A stretch of 42,621 nt of DNA from Alphaproteobacteria bacterium (GCA_028871055.1 JAGWON010000022.1:1-42621); one strand, 5' to 3'; positions 1 to 9,404 are shown, counted from the stretch's first letter. Notes: generated by a model from the letters alone, not told the origin. Program-made: numbers and translations.

Positions 1-762
1 CCCAGCCCGTGGCCGTTGGTCGGCGCCGCCGTCGCCGGCCTGCTCACCGGCGGCACAGTGTGGTGGCTGCACGGCGGCCCGCCGTGGTTCATGGTCGCGG
101 GCGTGCTCGGCGTGCTCGGCGTCATGTTCGTGTGGTGGCGCGACGTCATCATGGAGGCGGAGTTCCAGGGTTTCCACACGCCGGTGGTGCAGATCGGCTT
201 GCGCTTCGGCATGGCACTGTTCATCGCCTCGGAAGTGATGTTCTTCTCCGCCTTCTTCTGGGCGTTCTTCTCTTCGGCGCTCTATCCGGTCGGCGGCATC
301 TGGCCACCCAAGGGCATCCGGCCGTTCGATCCGTGGGACGTCGCGTTCCTCAATACCATGGTGCTGCTGCTCTCCGGCACCACGGTCACCTGGGCGCATC
401 ACGCGCTGCTCGAGAACGACCGCAAGAACCTGATCCGCGGCTTGCTCGTCACCGTTCTGTTGGGGATCACCTTCACCTCGCTGCAGGCTTACGAATACGC
501 TCATGCCGCCTTCGGCTTCAAAGACGGCATCTACCCGTCGACCTTCTTCATGGCGACCGGCTTCCACGGCGCCCACGTCATCATCGGCACCACGTTCCTG
601 ACGGTGTGCCTGCTGCGCGCCATCGCAGGGCACTTCAAGCCCGATCACCACTTCGGCTTCGAGGCCGCGGCGTGGTACTGGCACTTCGTCGACGTGGTCT
701 GGCTGTTCCTGTTCGTCTGCGTCTACTGGTGGGGATCGGGCGGCAAGTACGTCGCCGGATGA
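1..762 (+). CDS. ctaE: Cytochrome c oxidase subunit III (5' partial)
   Basis: Membrane subunit III of an aa3-type cytochrome c oxidase, which supports the catalytic subunits I and II in the inner membrane. The frame is open from base 1 and begins inside the conserved N-terminal PSPWPLVG stretch, so perhaps 10-30 residues are missing before the window; the internal TTG at 16 is not the true start. About seven hydrophobic helices follow, with family signatures such as [40 protein letters not shown] and the C-terminal [14 protein letters not shown]. The gene is followed after 4 bases by DUF983 and then SURF1, an oxidase assembly context usual in Alphaproteobacteria. Identification is firm; only the 5' end is unknown. 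Confidence 0.97.
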   Translation, partial: PSPWPLVGAAVAGLLTGGTVWWLHGGPPWFMVAGVLGVLGVMFVWWRDVIMEAEFQGFHTPVVQIGLRFGMALFIASEVMFFSAFFWAFFSSALYPVGGIWPPKGIRPFDPWDVAFLNTMVLLLSGTTVTWAHHALLENDRKNLIRGLLVTVLLGITFTSLQAYEYAHAAFGFKDGIYPSTFFMATGFHGAHVIIGTTFLTVCLLRAIAGHFKPDHHFGFEAAAWYWHFVDVVWLFLFVCVYWWGSGGKYVAG

Positions 763-766
763 CAGC

Positions 767-1144
767 ATGAGTGCCGCGGATCATCCGCCGGTTTCTCTGC
801 TGACCGTTGCGTTGCTCTGCCGCTGCCCGCGTTGCGGCCAAGGTCGGCTGTTCGAGGGGCTGCTGAAGATCAAGCCGCGCTGCGCCCACTGCGGCCTTGA
901 TCTCCGCGCCGAGGATGCGGGCGACGGCCCGGCCGTGCTCGTAATGTTCGTGCTGGGCGCGCTGGTGGTGACGGGCGCGCTGCTGGTTGAGGCGATCTTC
1001 GCGCCGCCGCTCTGGGTCCACATCGTGCTGTGGACGCCGGTGACGCTCGGCGGCTCGATCCTGCTGCTGCGGCCGCTTAAGGCAGTGCTCATCGCCGTGC
1101 AATACCGGCATCGCGCGCTCGGCGGCGGGCCCGCGGTGCCGTGA
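767..1144 (+). CDS. DUF983 family membrane protein
   Basis: A 125-residue protein with an N-terminal zinc-ribbon-like pair of cysteine knuckles (CPRCGQG and CAHCGLD, about residues 20-45), followed by two hydrophobic helices. This is the typical layout of DUF983, a family usually coded beside cytochrome oxidase assembly genes. Its biochemical role is not established; a part in oxidase biogenesis is inferred from position only. It lies 4 bases after ctaE, and its stop codon overlaps the GTG start of the SURF1 gene (GTGA), so the three are probably translated as one unit. Confidence 0.9.
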   Translation: MSAADHPPVSLLTVALLCRCPRCGQGRLFEGLLKIKPRCAHCGLDLRAEDAGDGPAVLVMFVLGALVVTGALLVEAIFAPPLWVHIVLWTPVTLGGSILLLRPLKAVLIAVQYRHRALGGGPAVP

Positions 1145-1851
1145 GGCGCTCGCTGCTCTGGCCCAGCGTCTGGGCGGCGGTGGGCTTCGTCCTTCTCATC
1201 GGTCTCGGCACATGGCAAGTCCAGCGCCTGCACTGGAAGGAGGGCCTGATCGCGGCGCGGCAGGCGTCGTTTCAGCTGCCGCCGGCGCCGCCGCCGCCGA
1301 GCCTCGCCGCGGCGCAGAGGCTCGAATACCACGCGGTGCGCGCGGCGGGCCGCTTCCTCAACGACCGCGAAATGCCGGTGGCCGCCATCGCCGCCGACGG
1401 CGCGGCCGGCTACGATATCGTCACGCCCTTCGCGCTCGACAACGGCAAGGTGCTGCTGGTGGATCGCGGCTTCGTGCCGACGGCGCTCAAGGCGCCGGAC
1501 ACCCGCCGCGCCGGGGAGATCCAGGGCCCGACCACGGTCACCGGCCCGCTGCGCCTCGACCTCGGCCGGCCGTCGTGGTTCACGCCCGACAACCAGCCGG
1601 CGCGCAACGAGTGGTACTTCATCGACGTTGGCGCGATGGCTGTTACCGTCGCGCCCCACGTCGATGTCCTGCCGTACTATATCGACGCCGACGCGACGCC
1701 CAATCCCGGCGGCTGGCCCAAGGGCGGACAAACGGCGATCGATCTGCCGAACCACCATCTCTCCTACGCCATCACTTGGTATGCTCTGGCCGCCGGCCTC
1801 GTTCAGATCTACGCCATCTTCATCCGCCGCCAGCTGAAGGAGCGCGCATGA
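1141..1851 (+). CDS. SURF1 family cytochrome oxidase assembly protein
   Basis: A 236-residue SURF1-like protein, a family needed for assembly or heme insertion of aa3 oxidase. It shows the expected hairpin layout: an N-terminal transmembrane helix (about residues 6-24) ending in GLGTWQVQRLHWKEG, a large periplasmic domain with GYDIVTPF and VDRGFVP, and a C-terminal helix (about 205-225) preceded by NHHLSYAITWY. The GTG start overlaps the DUF983 stop by four bases, and its own stop overlaps the ATG of the next gene (ATGA). Standing right after ctaE and DUF983, it fits an oxidase maturation operon. Confidence 0.93.
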   Translation: MRRSLLWPSVWAAVGFVLLIGLGTWQVQRLHWKEGLIAARQASFQLPPAPPPPSLAAAQRLEYHAVRAAGRFLNDREMPVAAIAADGAAGYDIVTPFALDNGKVLLVDRGFVPTALKAPDTRRAGEIQGPTTVTGPLRLDLGRPSWFTPDNQPARNEWYFIDVGAMAVTVAPHVDVLPYYIDADATPNPGGWPKGGQTAIDLPNHHLSYAITWYALAAGLVQIYAIFIRRQLKERA

Positions 1852-3338
1852 CCGGCGCCTACGCCACGCTCGAATTGCGCTTCAAGCGGCTCGGCCTCGT
1901 CAACGAGGCGGTGGCGATGCTGAACTGGGACACCGCCGCGATGATGCCGGAGGGCGCCGCATCGGCGCGCGCCGATCAGTTGGCTGAGCTCAAGGTCGTC
2001 GCCCACGAGATGCTCGCCGATCCGCGTTTGCCCGACCTGCTCGACGACGCGGCGCGCGACCGTCTCGACGACTGGCAGCGCGCCAACCTCGCCGAAATGC
2101 GCCGGCTGTGGCTGCATGCGACCGCCGTGCCGGGCACGCTGGTCGCGGCCTATTCCAAGGCGTGCTCCGAATGCGAGATGGCGTGGCGCAAGGCGCGGCC
2201 AGCCAACGACTACGCATCGGTCCAGCCGCTGCTGCAGCGCGTCCTCGACCTGACGCGCGAGGTCGCCGCCGCCAAGGCCGACAAGCTCGGCACCTCGCCC
2301 TACGAAGCGCTGCTCGACCAGTTCGAGCCGGGCGGTCGCGTCGCCGAGATCGACCGCCTGTTCGACCATCTGGCCGACCGTCTTCCCGCGCTGATCGAAG
2401 GTGCGCTCGCCGCCCAGGCGGCGCGCGCGGCGCCCATGCGGCCCGCCGGCCCATTTCCGGTCGAGGCGCAGCGCGTCGCGGCGCGGCGGCTGATGACACG
2501 GCTGGGCTTCGAGTTCGATCACGGTCGGCTCGACCAGAGCCTGCATCCGTTCTGCGGCGGCACGCCCGACGACGTGCGCATCACCACGCGCTACGACGAA
2601 GCCGATTTCGCCCGCGCGCTGATGGGCGTGCTGCACGAGACCGGTCACGCGCTTTACGAGCGCGGCCTGCCGGCGGCGTGGCGCCATCAGCCGGTGGGCG
2701 AGGCGCGCGGCATGAGCATCCACGAAAGCCAGTCGCTGTTGATCGAAATGCAGGTCTGCCGCTCGCGCGAGTTCCTCGAATTCGCGGCGCCGGTGCTGCG
2801 CGACTGCTTCGGCGGCAGCGGGCCGGCGTGGACGGCGGAGAATCTTTATCGTCTCGGCACGCGGGTGGCGCGCTCACTGGTTCGCGTCGACGCCGACGAG
2901 GTGACCTATCCGGCCCACGTCATCCTGCGCTACCGGCTGGAGCGCGCGCTGATCGCTTCCGAGCTTGAACTCGCCGACCTGCCCGACGCGTGGGCCGAGG
3001 GCATGGAGCTGTTGCTGGCGGTGGCGCCACCCGACGACCGCCACGGCTGCCTCCAGGACATCCACTGGTACGACGGCGCCTGGGGCTATTTCCCAACCTA
3101 CACGCTGGGCGCGATGACCGCGGCGCAGCTCTACGACGCGGCGCAGCGCGCGGAGCCGGCGATCCCCGGCGCCATCGCGCGCGGCGATTTCGCGCCGCTA
3201 CTGACTTGGCTGCGCGCCAACGTGCACGGGCTCGGCTCGCGCTTTTCCGCGCGCGAAATCCTGGTCCGCGCCACCGGCAAGCCGCTCGACGCCGCGATCT
3301 TCGAGGCCCACTTGCGCGTGCGCTATCTCGCGGCATAG
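1848..3338 (+). CDS. Carboxypeptidase Taq (M32) metallopeptidase
   Basis: A 496-residue cytosolic zinc carboxypeptidase of family M32, which removes C-terminal residues from peptides. The zinc motif HETGH is at residues 263-267, and the third ligand is expected in the HESQS motif (Glu 293), both at the spacing typical of the family. The length matches the family (about 500). The start was set at the ATG overlapping the SURF1 stop; the longer open frame upstream is only the shadow of SURF1. The gene sits between an oxidase assembly gene and threonine synthase with no obvious pathway link, so its role here is probably general peptide turnover. Confidence 0.94.
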   Translation: MTGAYATLELRFKRLGLVNEAVAMLNWDTAAMMPEGAASARADQLAELKVVAHEMLADPRLPDLLDDAARDRLDDWQRANLAEMRRLWLHATAVPGTLVAAYSKACSECEMAWRKARPANDYASVQPLLQRVLDLTREVAAAKADKLGTSPYEALLDQFEPGGRVAEIDRLFDHLADRLPALIEGALAAQAARAAPMRPAGPFPVEAQRVAARRLMTRLGFEFDHGRLDQSLHPFCGGTPDDVRITTRYDEADFARALMGVLHETGHALYERGLPAAWRHQPVGEARGMSIHESQSLLIEMQVCRSREFLEFAAPVLRDCFGGSGPAWTAENLYRLGTRVARSLVRVDADEVTYPAHVILRYRLERALIASELELADLPDAWAEGMELLLAVAPPDDRHGCLQDIHWYDGAWGYFPTYTLGAMTAAQLYDAAQRAEPAIPGAIARGDFAPLLTWLRANVHGLGSRFSAREILVRATGKPLDAAIFEAHLRVRYLAA

Positions 3339-3372
3339 GCTCGGCTCCGACCGCCGCGAGCCACAAAGGACA

Positions 3373-4788
3373 ATGCGCTATATCAGCACCCGCCACGGCC
3401 GTGCCGCGGCGACAGCCCGGGCCTTCGACGAGATTCTGCTGACCGGCCTCGCGCCCGACGGCGGGCTCTACGTGCCGCAGCGGCTGCCGTGCCGCGCGGC
3501 GTCATGGTTCAAGGCGCTCCAGGGTCTGCCCTATGCCGAGATCGCCACCCGGGTGACGCAACCGTTTCTGGGCGGTGCCGTGCCGGCGACGGAATGGCGC
3601 CGCATGATCGAGGCGGCCTATCGTCCGTTCACCCATCCGGCGGTCGCGCCGTTGCGCCAGCTCGATGCCGGGCTGTGGCTGCTCGAGCTGTTCCACGGGC
3701 CGACGCTCGCGTTCAAGGACTACGCGCTGCAGCTCGTCGGCCCGCTCTTCGATCGTGTGCTGCGCAAGCGTCGCCGGCGCATCACCATCATCGGCGCCAC
3801 CTCGGGTGACACCGGCTCGGCGGCGATCGAGGCCTGCCGCGACCGCGAGGCGATCGACATCTTCATGCTCTATCCCGCCGGTCGCGTCTCCGAGGTGCAG
3901 CGTCGCCAGATGACGACTGTGCCGGCGCGCAACGTCCATGCCGTCGCCGTCGAGGGAACGTTCGATGATTGCCAGGACTTGGTGAAGGCGATGTTCGCGG
4001 ATGCTGCTTTCCGTGACGAGCTCGGCCTGTCGGCGGTCAACTCGATCAACTGGGCGCGGATCATGGCCCAGATCGTCTATTACGTCGCTGCCGCGGTGGC
4101 GCTCGGCGCACCGGCGCGCAAGGTGGCGTTCGCCGTGCCGACCGGCAATTTCGGCAACGTCTACGCGGCACATATCGCCCGCCGCCTCGGCTTGCCGATC
4201 GCCGGGCTTGCGATCGCGACCAACCGCAACGATATCCTGACGCGATTCTTCGCCCGCGGCACGATGAGCCTCGGCGCTGTCGAGCCGACCATCAGCCCGA
4301 GCATGGACATCCAGGTGTCGAGCAACTTCGAGCGACTTTTCTTCGAGCTTGTCGGCGAGAGCGGTCCCAAGACCAAAGCCGCCTTCAGGCACTTCCGCGC
4401 CACCGGCACGCTGCCGACGACCCGCCAGCAATGGCAGGTGGCGCGCGCGCTCTTTCAGGCCGAGCGCGTCGATGACGACGAGACGCGCGCGACCATGGCC
4501 GAGACCTATCGCGCCACCGGCACGCTGATCGATCCGCACACGGCGGTGGCGTTGGCCGCCGCCCGCCGCGTCAAGCACGATCGGGCGGCGCCGATGGTTG
4601 TGGTCGCGACAGCCCATCCGGCCAAGTTCCCCGAAGCCGTGATGGCGACATGCGGCGTCCAACCCGAGATTCCGCCGCGACTCGCCAACCTCATGGCACT
4701 GCCGGAACGACGCGTGAATCTCCCCAACGATCTCGGCGCGGTCCAGCGCTACGTCCGCGACCATGCGCGGCTGGGAGCGGCGGTATGA
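3373..4788 (+). CDS. thrC: Threonine synthase
   Basis: Converts O-phospho-L-homoserine to L-threonine with pyridoxal phosphate, the last step of threonine synthesis. The 471-residue length fits the longer proteobacterial/fungal class. It begins MRYISTRHG and has APDGGLYVP in the N-terminal domain. The PLP lysine lies in the LAFKDY motif (Lys 115), followed by GATSGDTGSAA, which binds the cofactor phosphate. A PTGNFGN motif follows in the PLP-binding fold. Its stop overlaps the M16 peptidase start (ATGA). The partner homoserine kinase thrB is about 6 kb downstream on the other strand, so the two steps are near each other but not in one operon. Confidence 0.96.
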   Translation: MRYISTRHGRAAATARAFDEILLTGLAPDGGLYVPQRLPCRAASWFKALQGLPYAEIATRVTQPFLGGAVPATEWRRMIEAAYRPFTHPAVAPLRQLDAGLWLLELFHGPTLAFKDYALQLVGPLFDRVLRKRRRRITIIGATSGDTGSAAIEACRDREAIDIFMLYPAGRVSEVQRRQMTTVPARNVHAVAVEGTFDDCQDLVKAMFADAAFRDELGLSAVNSINWARIMAQIVYYVAAAVALGAPARKVAFAVPTGNFGNVYAAHIARRLGLPIAGLAIATNRNDILTRFFARGTMSLGAVEPTISPSMDIQVSSNFERLFFELVGESGPKTKAAFRHFRATGTLPTTRQQWQVARALFQAERVDDDETRATMAETYRATGTLIDPHTAVALAAARRVKHDRAAPMVVVATAHPAKFPEAVMATCGVQPEIPPRLANLMALPERRVNLPNDLGAVQRYVRDHARLGAAV

Positions 4789-6044
4789 GCATCCGCGTCA
4801 GCCGCCTCGCCAACGGCCTGCGCGTCGTCACCGACGCGATGGACTCGGTCGAGACCGTCTCCCTCGGAGTCTGGGTCGACGTCGGCACGCGGCACGAACC
4901 GAGGGAAATCAACGGTGTCGCGCATCTGCTCGAGCACATGGCGTTCAAGGGCACGACGCGACGCTCGGCGCTCGAAATTGCGGCGGAGATCGAGGCGGTC
5001 GGCGGTCACCTCAACGCCTACACCTCGCGCGAGCACACCGCCTATTACGCCAAGGTGATGAAACCCGATGTGGCGCTGGCGGTCGACATCCTGGCCGACA
5101 TCCTGCAGCACTCTGCGTTCGATCCGGCGGAACTCGAACGCGAACGCACCGTGATCCTGCAGGAGATCGGCCAGGCGGAGGATACGCCCGAGGACATCAT
5201 CTACGATTATCTTCAGGAGGAAGCCTTTCCTGACCAGCCGATGGGCCGGCCGGTTCTCGGCCGCGCCGCCATCATCCGCGGCATCGGCCGCGACGCCGTG
5301 GCCGGCTATTTGGCACGGAATTACGCCGCCGCCGGCATGGCGCTGGCGGCGTCGGGCAACTGCAATCACGACGCCGTCGTGGCGCTGGCCGAGCGCGCCT
5401 TCGCTGACTTGCCGACGCGCGGCGCTGCTTCGACCGAACCCGCGCATTACGTCGGCGGCGAATACCGCGAGCGCCGCGATCTGGAGCAGGTCCACGTCGT
5501 GCTCGGATTCCCCGGCTTCGCCTTTGCCGATCCGGATTATCATGCCGCTTCGGTGGTCTCGGCGGCGCTCGGCGGCGGCATGTCGTCGCGCCTCTTCCAG
5601 GAAATTCGCGAGAAGCGCGGCCTGGTCTATTCGATCTATTCCTTCGCGCACGCCTACAGCGACGGCGGCCTGTTCGGCGTCTATGCCGGCACTGGCGAGC
5701 GCGAAGCGGCCGAGCTACTACCGGTGCTGTGCGACGAGATCCGCAAGCTCGAGCGCGGCTTCGAGCCGGTCGAGCTCGATCGCGCCCGCGCCCAGCTCAA
5801 GGCCGGGCTGCTGATGTCGCTCGAGGCGACCGCCGCTCGCGCCGAGCACCACGGCAACCACATGCTGATATTCGATCGGCCCTTTGACGCGGCAGATACG
5901 ATACGCCGCATCGATGCGGTGGATGAGGCCGCGGTGGCGCGCGTCGCCGCGCGGCTGGTCACGGCGCGGCCGACCTTCGCCGCGCTCGGCCCGATTGGCG
6001 CCGTCGAGGACTACGACCTGCTCGCCCGGCGTCTGGCGGCGTGA
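4785..6044 (+). CDS. M16 zinc peptidase, processing-peptidase-like
   Basis: A 419-residue M16 family peptidase of the type related to the beta subunit of the mitochondrial processing peptidase, common and often unassigned in Alphaproteobacteria. The inverted zinc motif HLLEH is at residues 47-51, inside GVAHLLEHMAFKGT, and the downstream acidic stretch ERERTVILQEI supplies the expected third ligand. The second, inactive-fold half carries GGGMSSRLFQEIREKRGLVYSI, the substrate-cavity motif. The ATG overlaps the thrC stop; a longer frame upstream is thrC shadow. There is no signal peptide, so it is likely cytosolic. Its substrate is unknown. Confidence 0.94.
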   Translation: MSIRVSRLANGLRVVTDAMDSVETVSLGVWVDVGTRHEPREINGVAHLLEHMAFKGTTRRSALEIAAEIEAVGGHLNAYTSREHTAYYAKVMKPDVALAVDILADILQHSAFDPAELERERTVILQEIGQAEDTPEDIIYDYLQEEAFPDQPMGRPVLGRAAIIRGIGRDAVAGYLARNYAAAGMALAASGNCNHDAVVALAERAFADLPTRGAASTEPAHYVGGEYRERRDLEQVHVVLGFPGFAFADPDYHAASVVSAALGGGMSSRLFQEIREKRGLVYSIYSFAHAYSDGGLFGVYAGTGEREAAELLPVLCDEIRKLERGFEPVELDRARAQLKAGLLMSLEATAARAEHHGNHMLIFDRPFDAADTIRRIDAVDEAAVARVAARLVTARPTFAALGPIGAVEDYDLLARRLAA

Positions 6045-6051
6045 GGCGGCG

Positions 6052-6690
6052 ATGGGCTCCGAGCTGCTGGGCTTTACCCGGTTCTTCGGCGCGGCGCCGC
6101 CGCCCTTCCGGCTGGTCGGTCCGCGCGTCGCGCTGCGCACGCCCGAGCGCGAGGATTTCGAGGAATGGGCGAAGCTGCGTGCCGAATCACGCAGCTTCCT
6201 GGCGCCGTTCGAGCCGACATGGCCGGCCGATGCCGTCAGCCGCGCCGGCTTTCGCCGGCGGCTGCAACGCTACGCCGTCGACTGGCGCAGCGACCAAGGC
6301 TACAGCTTCGTGCTGGTGCGCCGTGCCGACCGCGCCCTGCTGGGCGGCATCAGCCTCTCGAACGTGCGGCGCGGGGTTGCCGAGACCGCCAGCCTCGGCT
6401 ACTGGATCGGTGAGCGCTTCGCGCGCCACGGCTACATGACCGACGGACTCAAGCTCGCGCTCGCCTTCGCCTTCGAGCGGTTGCGGCTGCACCGCATCGA
6501 GGCCGCGTGCCTGCCGAACAACCAAGCGAGCCGCCGGCTCCTGTTGAAAAGCGGCTTCCGCGAAGAGGGTTACGCCAAGGAGTATCTATCGATCGACGGG
6601 CGCTGGCAGGATCACGTGCTGTTCGGTCTGGTCGCCGGCGAATGGGCGCCGCGCAGCGAAGCGGCGCGCGCCTCGGAGACGGTGGCGTGA
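6052..6690 (+). CDS. GNAT N-acetyltransferase, RimJ-like
   Basis: A 212-residue GCN5-related acetyltransferase resembling the RimJ/RimL group that acetylates N-termini of ribosomal proteins. Visible features are LRTPEREDFEEWAKLR at the start of the fold, GYWIGERFARHGYMTDGLKLALAF (the acetyl-CoA binding region, with the R/Q-x-x-G/A loop), and ACLPNNQASRRLLLKSGFREEGY near the end. The ATG follows the M16 gene by 7 bases. The same M16-acetyltransferase pairing is common in Alphaproteobacteria. The protein substrate cannot be read from sequence. The gene ends 5 bases short of the convergent yqgE. Confidence 0.92.
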   Translation: MGSELLGFTRFFGAAPPPFRLVGPRVALRTPEREDFEEWAKLRAESRSFLAPFEPTWPADAVSRAGFRRRLQRYAVDWRSDQGYSFVLVRRADRALLGGISLSNVRRGVAETASLGYWIGERFARHGYMTDGLKLALAFAFERLRLHRIEAACLPNNQASRRLLLKSGFREEGYAKEYLSIDGRWQDHVLFGLVAGEWAPRSEAARASETVA

Positions 6691-6695
6691 CGGCG

Positions 6696-7283
6696 TCAGG
6701 CGCGGCCAGACTCGCCGGACAGCGACAGCAGATCGACGCCGAGCTTGCCGAGCGCGCGCTGCCATTTGTCGCCGTGGCCGGCGTCGAACACGATTTCCTC
6801 GTCCGCCGCCACGCTCAGCCAGCCGTTGGCTTGGAGTTCGGAATCGAGTTGGCCCGAGCCCCAGCCGGCGTAGCCGAGCGCGAGCAGGCTCCGCTTCGGC
6901 CCGGCGCCGCGGCCGATCGCGCGCAGGATCTCGAGCGTGGCGGTGAGCGCGACGTTGCCATTCACGACCAGCGTGCCATCCTCGACGTAATCGGCCGAAT
7001 GCAGGACGAATCCCCGTCCGGCCTCGACCGGACCGCCGAAATGGATGCGGCGGTCGCCGTTCGCCGCGACCGTCTCGATGCCGAGTTGCTGCATCAGCGC
7101 CGGCCAGGTCACGTCCTCGAGAAGCTTGTTGACCACCAGGCCCATCGCGCCATCCTCGTTGTGCGCGCAGAGATAGACCACCGAACGCGCGAAGCGCGGG
7201 TCCTGCATCTGCGGCATGGCGACAAGAAGATGGCCGGCAAGCGACGTCACGAAGACCTCCGGGTTCCTGAGATAAGCCCGCAT
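6696..7283 (-). CDS. YqgE/AlgH family protein (DUF179)
   Basis: A 195-residue protein of the YqgE/AlgH family, a small soluble family of unknown biochemical role. The family hallmarks are clear: LAGHLLVAMPQMQDPRFARSV at the N-terminus, then HNEDGAMGLVVNK, FGGPVEAGRGFVLH and LLALGYAGWGSGQLDSEL. The start was placed at the ATG giving MRAYLRNPEVF, which leaves the usual dozen or so residues before the family signature; the much longer open frame upstream is the antisense of the DsbD-like gene. It is transcribed away from that gene, with 54 bases between the start codons. Confidence 0.94.
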   Translation of the reverse strand: MRAYLRNPEVFVTSLAGHLLVAMPQMQDPRFARSVVYLCAHNEDGAMGLVVNKLLEDVTWPALMQQLGIETVAANGDRRIHFGGPVEAGRGFVLHSADYVEDGTLVVNGNVALTATLEILRAIGRGAGPKRSLLALGYAGWGSGQLDSELQANGWLSVAADEEIVFDAGHGDKWQRALGKLGVDLLSLSGESGRA

Positions 7284-7337
7284 CCGCGCGCTTGCAAGGC
7301 GTGCGGCGTTCGCTGGTGGGGCGCAGCGGCCGCGCTG

Positions 7338-9404
7338 ATGCTGCTTGCGGCGGCCGCATTCGCGGCGCCGGTGCGGGCCGCGACCGCATCGTCGCCGTGG
7401 TTCGAGACCGACCAGGGCGAAGTGCGGCTCATTGCCGCGCGACCGGCGCTCGCCGGACAAGAAACCCAGACGCTCGGCCTCGAGTTCCGCCTGGCGCCGC
7501 ATTGGCACATCTATTGGCGTTCGCCAGGCGACGCTGGCTATCCGCCGCGGCTCGATTGGACCGGGTCGACCAATCTCGCACGCGCGTCGGTGGCGTGGCC
7601 GGCGCCGCAGCGCTTCTCGGTGTCGGGGCTCGAGACCATGGGTTACACCGACACCGTGGTGCTGCCGATCACAGTGCATGTCGCCGATCCCGCCAAGCCG
7701 CTCGATCTCGCGCTGCATCTCGATTACCTCACCTGCAGCGACATCTGCATTCCCTATCAGACCGTGCTGCGTCTGGCGGTGCCGGCCGGCGCGCCGCCGC
7801 CGGATGCGACCGGCTACGCCGCGCTGATCGACCAATTTGCGGCGCAGGTGCCCGGCGACGGCGGCGCGGTCGGGCTCAAGCTCGAGGGCGCGGCGATCGA
7901 CGATGGCGTTCGGCCGGCACTGCTGCTGCGCGTCGCAGCGTCGCCGCCGCTGGTGTCGCCTGACGCTTTCGTCGAGGGCGCGCCCGATGTGGCCTTCGCA
8001 GCGCCACGTCTTGCGCCGGACGCGACGCTCGGCAACAGCTTGCTGCGCCTGCCGGTCGACGGCGGAGAAAAGGCGCTCGTTACGCTCGTCGGCCGGCCGC
8101 TCGTGGTGACGCTGACCGACGGGTCGCGCGCAATGACGGGCACCGTCGTACCGACGCTGGCGTCGCCGCCGGCCATCGATTGGGCGCGGCTGCTGCCGAT
8201 GCTCGCGCTCGCGCTCGCGGGCGGCCTCATCCTCAATTTCATGCCCTGCGTCCTGCCGGTGCTGGCGCTCAAGGTGATCGGCACGGTCGGTCACGCCGCG
8301 CGCGGCCGTGGCGCCGTCCGCGTCGGCTTCCTGGCGAGCGCGGCCGGCATCGTCGCGTCGTTTTTGACCCTCGCGGCGATCGCGATCGGCTTCCGCGCCG
8401 CCGGTCTTGCCGTCGGCTGGGGGCTGCAATTCCAGCAGCCGCTGTTCCTCGTCGCCATGGCCGCGATCCTCGTGCTGTTCGCGGCCAGTCTCTGGGGCCT
8501 TTACGAGATTCCGCTGCCCGCCGCGTTCACCGCCATGGGCGAGGGGCGGGCCCATCTCGGCAGCTTCTTTTCGGGCGTGCTCGCGACGCTGCTGGCAACG
8601 CCATGCACCGCGCCACTGGTCGGCACCGCACTCGGCTTCGCGCTGTTGTCGCCGCCGGTCGAGGCGCTGGCGATCTTCGCCGCCATGGGCGTCGGCCTGG
8701 CGCTGCCTTATCTCGCGGTCGCCGCGATGCCGGCGATCGCGCTCTGGCTGCCACGGCCCGGCGCCTGGATGGTCGAGCTCAAGCGCATACTCGGCTTGGC
8801 GCTGGCGGCGAGCGCCGTCTGGCTGGTCTGGGTACTCGCCGCCGAAAGCGGCACCGCGATCGCGGTTGCCTGTGGCGCGTTGCTGACCGCCGTGGTGCTC
8901 GCGCTGGCGGTGGTGCGGCCGACGGCGCTGCGCCGCGTCGCGGTCGCCGGTCTGATTGCGGCCGCATTGGTGGCGCCGGGCTTCGCCGCGCCGCCGCCGC
9001 CGCCGGTTTCCGGCGGGTTCTGGCATCCGTTCGACGAGAGCCGGATCGCGCCGCTCGTGGCGCAGGGCCGCACCGTCTTCGTCGACGTCACCGCCGACTG
9101 GTGCCTTACCTGCAAGGTCAATGCGAGCTTGGCGCTGAGGCCCGCATCCGTGCGCCGGCAGCTCGCCGCGCCGGGCGTCGTCGCCATGCGCGCGGACTGG
9201 ACGCGGCCCAACCCGGCGATCGCCCGCTATCTGCGTGCGTTCGGCCGTTACGGCATTCCATTCAACGTGGTCTACGGCCCGCGCGCGCCCCAGGGCGTGG
9301 TGCTGCCCGAGATCTTGACGCCCGACGCGGTGTTGAACGGCCTCGCCCGGGCCGAGGGTGCTTCGGCGCCGGCAGCGTCTGCTGCCGGCGCCCAGGGTGG
9401 ATGA
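7338..9404 (+). CDS. DsbD/ScsB-type protein-disulfide reductase
   Basis: Inner-membrane protein expected to carry electrons from cytosolic thioredoxin to periplasmic thiol proteins. The long N-terminal periplasmic domain (to about residue 270) has a C-x4-C pair in TCSDICIPY. The membrane domain has about eight helices with the two buried redox cysteines in NFMPCVLPVL and ATPCTAPLVG. The C-terminal thioredoxin-like domain has ADWCLTCK. All three cysteine pairs are intact. The extended N-terminal domain is more like ScsB than classical DsbD. The start is uncertain: the ATG at 7338 gives a hydrophobic leader lacking basic residues, while the ATG at 7230 gives a basic N-terminus but overlaps the 5' end of yqgE. 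Confidence 0.93.
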   Translation: MLLAAAAFAAPVRAATASSPWFETDQGEVRLIAARPALAGQETQTLGLEFRLAPHWHIYWRSPGDAGYPPRLDWTGSTNLARASVAWPAPQRFSVSGLETMGYTDTVVLPITVHVADPAKPLDLALHLDYLTCSDICIPYQTVLRLAVPAGAPPPDATGYAALIDQFAAQVPGDGGAVGLKLEGAAIDDGVRPALLLRVAASPPLVSPDAFVEGAPDVAFAAPRLAPDATLGNSLLRLPVDGGEKALVTLVGRPLVVTLTDGSRAMTGTVVPTLASPPAIDWARLLPMLALALAGGLILNFMPCVLPVLALKVIGTVGHAARGRGAVRVGFLASAAGIVASFLTLAAIAIGFRAAGLAVGWGLQFQQPLFLVAMAAILVLFAASLWGLYEIPLPAAFTAMGEGRAHLGSFFSGVLATLLATPCTAPLVGTALGFALLSPPVEALAIFAAMGVGLALPYLAVAAMPAIALWLPRPGAWMVELKRILGLALAASAVWLVWVLAAESGTAIAVACGALLTAVVLALAVVRPTALRRVAVAGLIAAALVAPGFAAPPPPPVSGGFWHPFDESRIAPLVAQGRTVFVDVTADWCLTCKVNASLALRPASVRRQLAAPGVVAMRADWTRPNPAIARYLRAFGRYGIPFNVVYGPRAPQGVVLPEILTPDAVLNGLARAEGASAPAASAAGAQGG

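Noticed and set aside
7284-9026. Upstream extension of the yqgE frame to 776 codons
   Set aside because: Only the last 195 residues match YqgE. The rest lies antisense to the DsbD-like gene with its intact cysteine motifs and has shadow composition.
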